From contig NZ_ABJL02000006.1 in NCBI RefSeq assembly GCF_000172175.1, positions 62,001 through 126,000 on the forward strand: a stretch of DNA of 64,000 nucleotides, in the 5' to 3' direction. Below are positions 62,676 through 64,000 of the stretch, in pieces. Position numbers and translations under genes: made by a program. Within the stretch, counting starts at the first letter, position 1. Each line of letters begins with the position of its first letter. The stretch comes from Bacteroides intestinalis DSM 17393. Its GTDB lineage: Bacteria > Bacteroidota > Bacteroidia > Bacteroidales > Bacteroidaceae. The notes beneath the pieces were generated by a model that was not told where the DNA came from, did no database searches, and saw nothing but the letters and a program-made list of their open reading frames with translations.

Positions 62676-62737
62676 AGACACGGAAAATACAGAGTTTTTT
62701 GGACTAATTAGTAAAAAACACTGTATTTTCCGTGTCT
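62676..62737. terminator. Long perfect hairpin between the two serine-hydrolase genes
   Basis: AGACACGGAAAATACAG at 62676-62692 is an exact 17-bp inverted match to 62721-62737. The loop contains further pairing (TTTTTT with AAAAAA, and ACTAATTAGT). It lies 20 bp after the stop of the upstream gene and probably ends its transcript, although a stem this long and AT-rich is unusual for a simple terminator. Confidence 0.6.
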
Positions 62738-62757
62738 CCTGTATTTCTATACCCAGA

Positions 62758-64000
62758 CTATTTCAGGCTTTTATAAATCGCTTCCTGTATATTGGTACGG
62801 ATATTCATCTCAGTCAGTTTTGTATTCCACACATTGGGACACAGACGGTTGCTGAGGAAAACATACACCGTTCCATGTTCAGGATCCACCCAGGCACAGG
62901 TACCCGTAAAACCGGTATGTCCGTAAACGGTATTGGTAGCCGAAGGAGCACAAGGACTGTTCTTCAAATCCTTCAAATTAGGTTTGTCAAAACCCAATCC
63001 TCTGCGACTGATGGCAGAGGCCTCCGTAGTGAACAAACGGCAAGTCGCCTCACTCAAATAACGTTTGCCATTCCATTCTCCCCCATTCAGCATCATCTGG
63101 TATATCTTCGCAACTTCCGTAGCTGTAGAGAACAAACCTGCATTACCGGAAATGCCACCCATACAAGCGGCAGTCTCATCGTGCACATAGCCGCATAAAT
63201 CCTGACGGCGCAGGAAATCATTCGCGGCCGTAGGCATAATCTCTTGTTTGGAGTACCTTAATAAAGGCAAATACATGGTACGCTGCAATCCCATAGGTGC
63301 ATAAAACTCTTTAGCCAGATAAAGGTCCATTGGCAACTTAACTATAGCCTCTACCACCTGCTGCAACAGGATAAAGCCAAGATCACTGTACACATACCGC
63401 TTGCTGTCCATATCACACCGGGCAATCTTTTGCAAGATGGTATTCTTAAAACTCTTGTTCAGCCACATTCTGTCAGCTACATGCAAGTTGTAAGCAGATG
63501 ATTCTTTTTCAGCTACCAAGCTTTTCTTAAACTTAAAGCTTGAACAATAATAGCTATGTTCACTGACCTGCGTGCGATGCCACTCATCCACCCAACTTTG
63601 AGCATACGGGCCATGCACCGAATTCGGGTCGATGGCCTCCAGATAGAAACGAATATAAGGAGGCAGACCGGACTCATGAAGAAGCAAATCCTTTATTGTA
63701 ATATTCTTCTTATTAGTATTCCGCAAGATCGGCAAATACTGGGACACTTTATCCGTCAGCTTCAACTTACCCGTATCATACAGTTTCATCACGGCAAGCA
63801 GTGTTGCAGTAGTTTTCGTCAAAGAAGCAAGGTCGAACATATCTGTAGGGCGTACAGCAGTGGTGTCTTTATCTGAATGAGTACCGAAACACTTATCATA
63901 TACCGTCTGACCATCTTTCAACACCAGCACCTGACAACCGGGATAGGCTCCGGCAGCCAATCCGCCCTTGACAATCGCATCGATACGGTGCAACTCATTA
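62758..64000 (-). CDS. Beta-lactamase-family serine hydrolase, partial (5' end beyond window)
   Basis: 414 complete codons are visible and the frame runs off at base 64000. The sequence matches the C-terminal part of the neighbouring fusion protein throughout: GAYPGCQVLVLKDG, DLASLTKTTATLLAVMKLYD (SxxK), RYVYSDLGFILLQQVVEA (YSD in place of YSC), ISGNAGLFSTATEVAKIYQMMLNGG and VYGHTGFTGTCAWVDP. The first visible residues (NELHRIDAIVKGG) align with the linker just before the hydrolase domain in the fusion, so it is probably the end of a second GH3 fusion or of a stand-alone secreted hydrolase. The internal TTG at 63993 is not a credible start. Confidence 0.9.
   Translation of the reverse strand, partial: NELHRIDAIVKGGLAAGAYPGCQVLVLKDGQTVYDKCFGTHSDKDTTAVRPTDMFDLASLTKTTATLLAVMKLYDTGKLKLTDKVSQYLPILRNTNKKNITIKDLLLHESGLPPYIRFYLEAIDPNSVHGPYAQSWVDEWHRTQVSEHSYYCSSFKFKKSLVAEKESSAYNLHVADRMWLNKSFKNTILQKIARCDMDSKRYVYSDLGFILLQQVVEAIVKLPMDLYLAKEFYAPMGLQRTMYLPLLRYSKQEIMPTAANDFLRRQDLCGYVHDETAACMGGISGNAGLFSTATEVAKIYQMMLNGGEWNGKRYLSEATCRLFTTEASAISRRGLGFDKPNLKDLKNSPCAPSATNTVYGHTGFTGTCAWVDPEHGTVYVFLSNRLCPNVWNTKLTEMNIRTNIQEAIYKSLK

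Overview
The window is chromosomal DNA of a gut Bacteroides-type organism (Bacteroidota). The evidence is SusC/SusD outer-membrane glycan uptake pairs, many secreted or lipid-anchored glycoside hydrolases in polysaccharide utilisation loci (PULs), Bacteroidota-type -7 promoter boxes (TAnnTTTG), and a Kdp operon with a split KdpD. No rRNA, tRNA, CRISPR array or insertion sequence is visible.

Layout. (1) 1-15011: a locus with a partial SusC, two GH127 beta-L-arabinofuranosidases, a GH97 enzyme fused to an HExxH metallopeptidase-like domain, a GH43 enzyme with binding modules, and an S9B prolyl dipeptidyl peptidase. A Fic AMP-transferase gene sits between its two outward promoters, which share a mirrored set of repeats. 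This combination fits hydroxyproline-rich plant cell-wall glycoprotein (extensin-like) breakdown, an inference. (2) 15081-23723: a potassium uptake operon, small membrane ORF-kdpF-kdpA-kdpB-kdpC-outer-membrane barrel-kdpD input module-histidine kinase, preceded by a strong sigma-54 (-24/-12) promoter. An NtrC-type response regulator (24884-26227) lies just upstream and is the likely partner in place of KdpE. (3) 24179-27855: a frameshifted small gene, the NtrC regulator and a degenerate aspartokinase-like gene. (4) 27866-56497: a large mannan PUL. It contains the mannobiose epimerase / mannosylglucose phosphorylase / symporter / GH26 operon known from Bacteroides fragilis. A second, tightly coupled nine-gene operon has two unassigned glycosidase-like proteins, GH26, GH5, GH3 and a complete corrinoid methyl-transfer set. 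SusC/SusD, a surface glycan-binding protein, a GH3-PA14 enzyme and an AraC regulator complete it. Three promoters of this PUL carry the same operator at identical spacing. (5) 56682-64000: an aldo/keto reductase, a DUF4136 lipoprotein with an outer-membrane barrel, and two tandem serine-hydrolase paralogues, one fused to a NagZ-like GH3.

How they work together. In the mannan PUL, SusCD and the SGBP bind and import oligosaccharides, GH26/GH5 cut the backbone, GH3 enzymes trim ends, and the epimerase/GH130 pair converts mannobiose to mannose-1-phosphate or equivalent plus glucose. The corrinoid genes are translationally coupled to the hydrolases, which suggests that the glycan, or something released from it, carries methyl groups. 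That link is the most novel feature of the window.
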